A stretch of DNA of 64,000 nucleotides, from assembly GCF_005145045.1 (NCBI RefSeq), contig NZ_CP039692.1, positions 1,071,501 to 1,135,500 of the forward strand, in the 5' to 3' direction. The position numbers and the translations under genes are program-made. Positions 63,344 to 64,000 of the stretch are shown one piece after another. The first letter of the stretch is position 1. The number at the start of each line of letters is the position of its first letter. Origin of the DNA: Agrobacterium larrymoorei (GTDB lineage: Bacteria > Pseudomonadota > Alphaproteobacteria > Rhizobiales > Rhizobiaceae). The notes beneath the pieces are model-generated. The model worked only from the letters and a program-made list of their open reading frames with translations. It searched no databases and had not been told where the DNA came from.

Positions 63344-63390
63344 TGACATTTTATCGCAAAAAATGTCAGCACTTACGGGAATTAACGTAA
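63344..63390. promoter_or_regulatory. candidate operator of the SorC-family regulator
   Basis: TGACATTTT (63344-63352) and AAAATGTCA (63360-63368) form a perfect 9-bp inverted repeat with a 7-bp spacer; a second repeat TTACG...CGTAA (63373-63377, 63386-63390) lies next to it, just upstream of the regulator's start. Suits autoregulation; inferred from symmetry. Confidence 0.5.
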
Positions 63391-63400
63391 AGGCAGGTGC

Positions 63401-64000
63401 ATGGCCAGGCGATCCGATAGCGGTGGGCGGTTAGACGATGCGGCGAGAGCTGGCTGGCTCTATTACGTTGCGGGCCGCACACAGGATGAGATTGCCGCGG
63501 CCATGGGAATTTCCCGCCAATCGGCACAAAGGCTTGTCTCGCTGGCAGTCGCCGAGCGCCTGATCAAGGTTCGGCTCGATCACCCCATTGCCGCGTGTCT
63601 GGAAAAAGCGCAGGCGCTGCGGCAGCGTTTTTCTCTCAAGCATGTCGAAGTGGTGCCGAGCGATCCCGCTGGCGTTTCTTCGACGGTCGGTATCGCCGAA
63701 GCGGGTGCTGCGGAAATTGAGCGATGGCTCCGCACGCCAGAGCCCATCGTACTTGCAATCGGCACGGGGCGAACGCTGAGGGCGGCTGTCGATCAGTTGC
63801 CACCAATGGAATGTCCGCAGCACCGCATCGTCTCCTTGACCGGCAATATCGGGCCGGATGGTTCGGCGGCCTATTACAACGTCATCTTTTCCATGGCGGA
63901 TGCCATCAAGGCCCGGCATTTTCCCATGCCGCTGCCGGTGCTCTGCCCTTCGGCGGAAGAGCGGGAATTGCTGCATGAGCAGTCCCTTGTCCGCTCCAAC
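63401..64000 (+). CDS. SorC-family transcriptional regulator (3' partial)
   Basis: 200 codons to the window edge, frame open. ATG at 63401, AGGCAGG upstream. An N-terminal helix-turn-helix (TQDEIAAAMGISRQSAQRL) precedes a sugar-binding domain (VEVVPSDPAGVSSTVGIAEA, VLAIGTGRTLRAAV, VSLTGNIGPDGSAAYYNVIF). SorC/DeoR-like proteins sense sugar phosphates and control polyol or sugar operons, so a carbohydrate cluster probably starts beyond the window. Confidence 0.87.
   Translation, partial: MARRSDSGGRLDDAARAGWLYYVAGRTQDEIAAAMGISRQSAQRLVSLAVAERLIKVRLDHPIAACLEKAQALRQRFSLKHVEVVPSDPAGVSSTVGIAEAGAAEIERWLRTPEPIVLAIGTGRTLRAAVDQLPPMECPQHRIVSLTGNIGPDGSAAYYNVIFSMADAIKARHFPMPLPVLCPSAEERELLHEQSLVRSN

Overview
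The window reads as a chromosomal segment of an alphaproteobacterium in the Rhizobiaceae, most likely Agrobacterium/Rhizobium. The basis is inference from protein character (ThuA/ThuB sugar proteins, rhizobial-type ComM, LON/Trm112/thioredoxin neighbours, MocR/GntR/LysR regulators beside many ABC transporters), GC-rich coding sequence from about 4.54 kb onward, and Rhizobiales-type palindromic repeats.

Region 1 (1-4540) is foreign. It is clearly more AT-rich than the rest and sits inside comM, whose 5' part is missing. It carries three tightly overlapping genes in the order of the Detocs defensive two-component system: a large kinase-like protein (dtcA, open at the left edge), a stand-alone receiver protein (dtcB) and a receiver fused to a nucleosidase/phosphorylase-superfamily domain (dtcC). 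In Detocs, phage sensing leads to phosphorylation of DtcC, which then destroys ATP, while DtcB drains stray phosphate. The island edge (about 4540) ends in ACA with two imperfect TGT-type repeats, suggestive of a Tn7/Tn5053-like transposon end.

Region 2 (4541-10990): the comM remnant, a cupin protein, a complete IS1182-family element (about 7304-8869), and a divergent glutathione S-transferase/LysR pair.

Region 3 (10989-34200): pbpC with a giant PAN-domain alpha-2-macroglobulin (envelope pair); an M20 amidohydrolase with a polar amino-acid-type ABC transporter and a Pht5-like binding protein, divergent from a MocR regulator; a five-gene sugar-acid-type operon (binding protein, ATPase, permease, dehydratase, RraA-type aldolase) divergent from a GntR/FCD regulator; then LysR, AraC and EamA genes.

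Region 4 (34360-50835): a large hybrid histidine kinase, a small acidic protein, thuA/thuB-like genes, Trm112, LON-domain protein, thioredoxin-TPR protein, a YbaK-type editing protein, two tandem tRNA-Gly(GCC) genes with duplicated promoters, an MHS-type transporter, a secreted carboxylesterase, succinate-semialdehyde dehydrogenase, and glutaryl-CoA dehydrogenase with a divergent LysR gene.

Region 5 (51068-64000): an M19 dipeptidase followed by a complete Dpp-type peptide ABC transporter; an IS4-family element that split a perfect REP-like palindrome with an 11-bp target duplication; a LysR gene; a second peptide-type transporter (binding protein and two permeases, no ATPase of its own in the window) containing a BIME-like repeat; and the start of a SorC-family regulator preceded by a 25-bp palindromic candidate operator.
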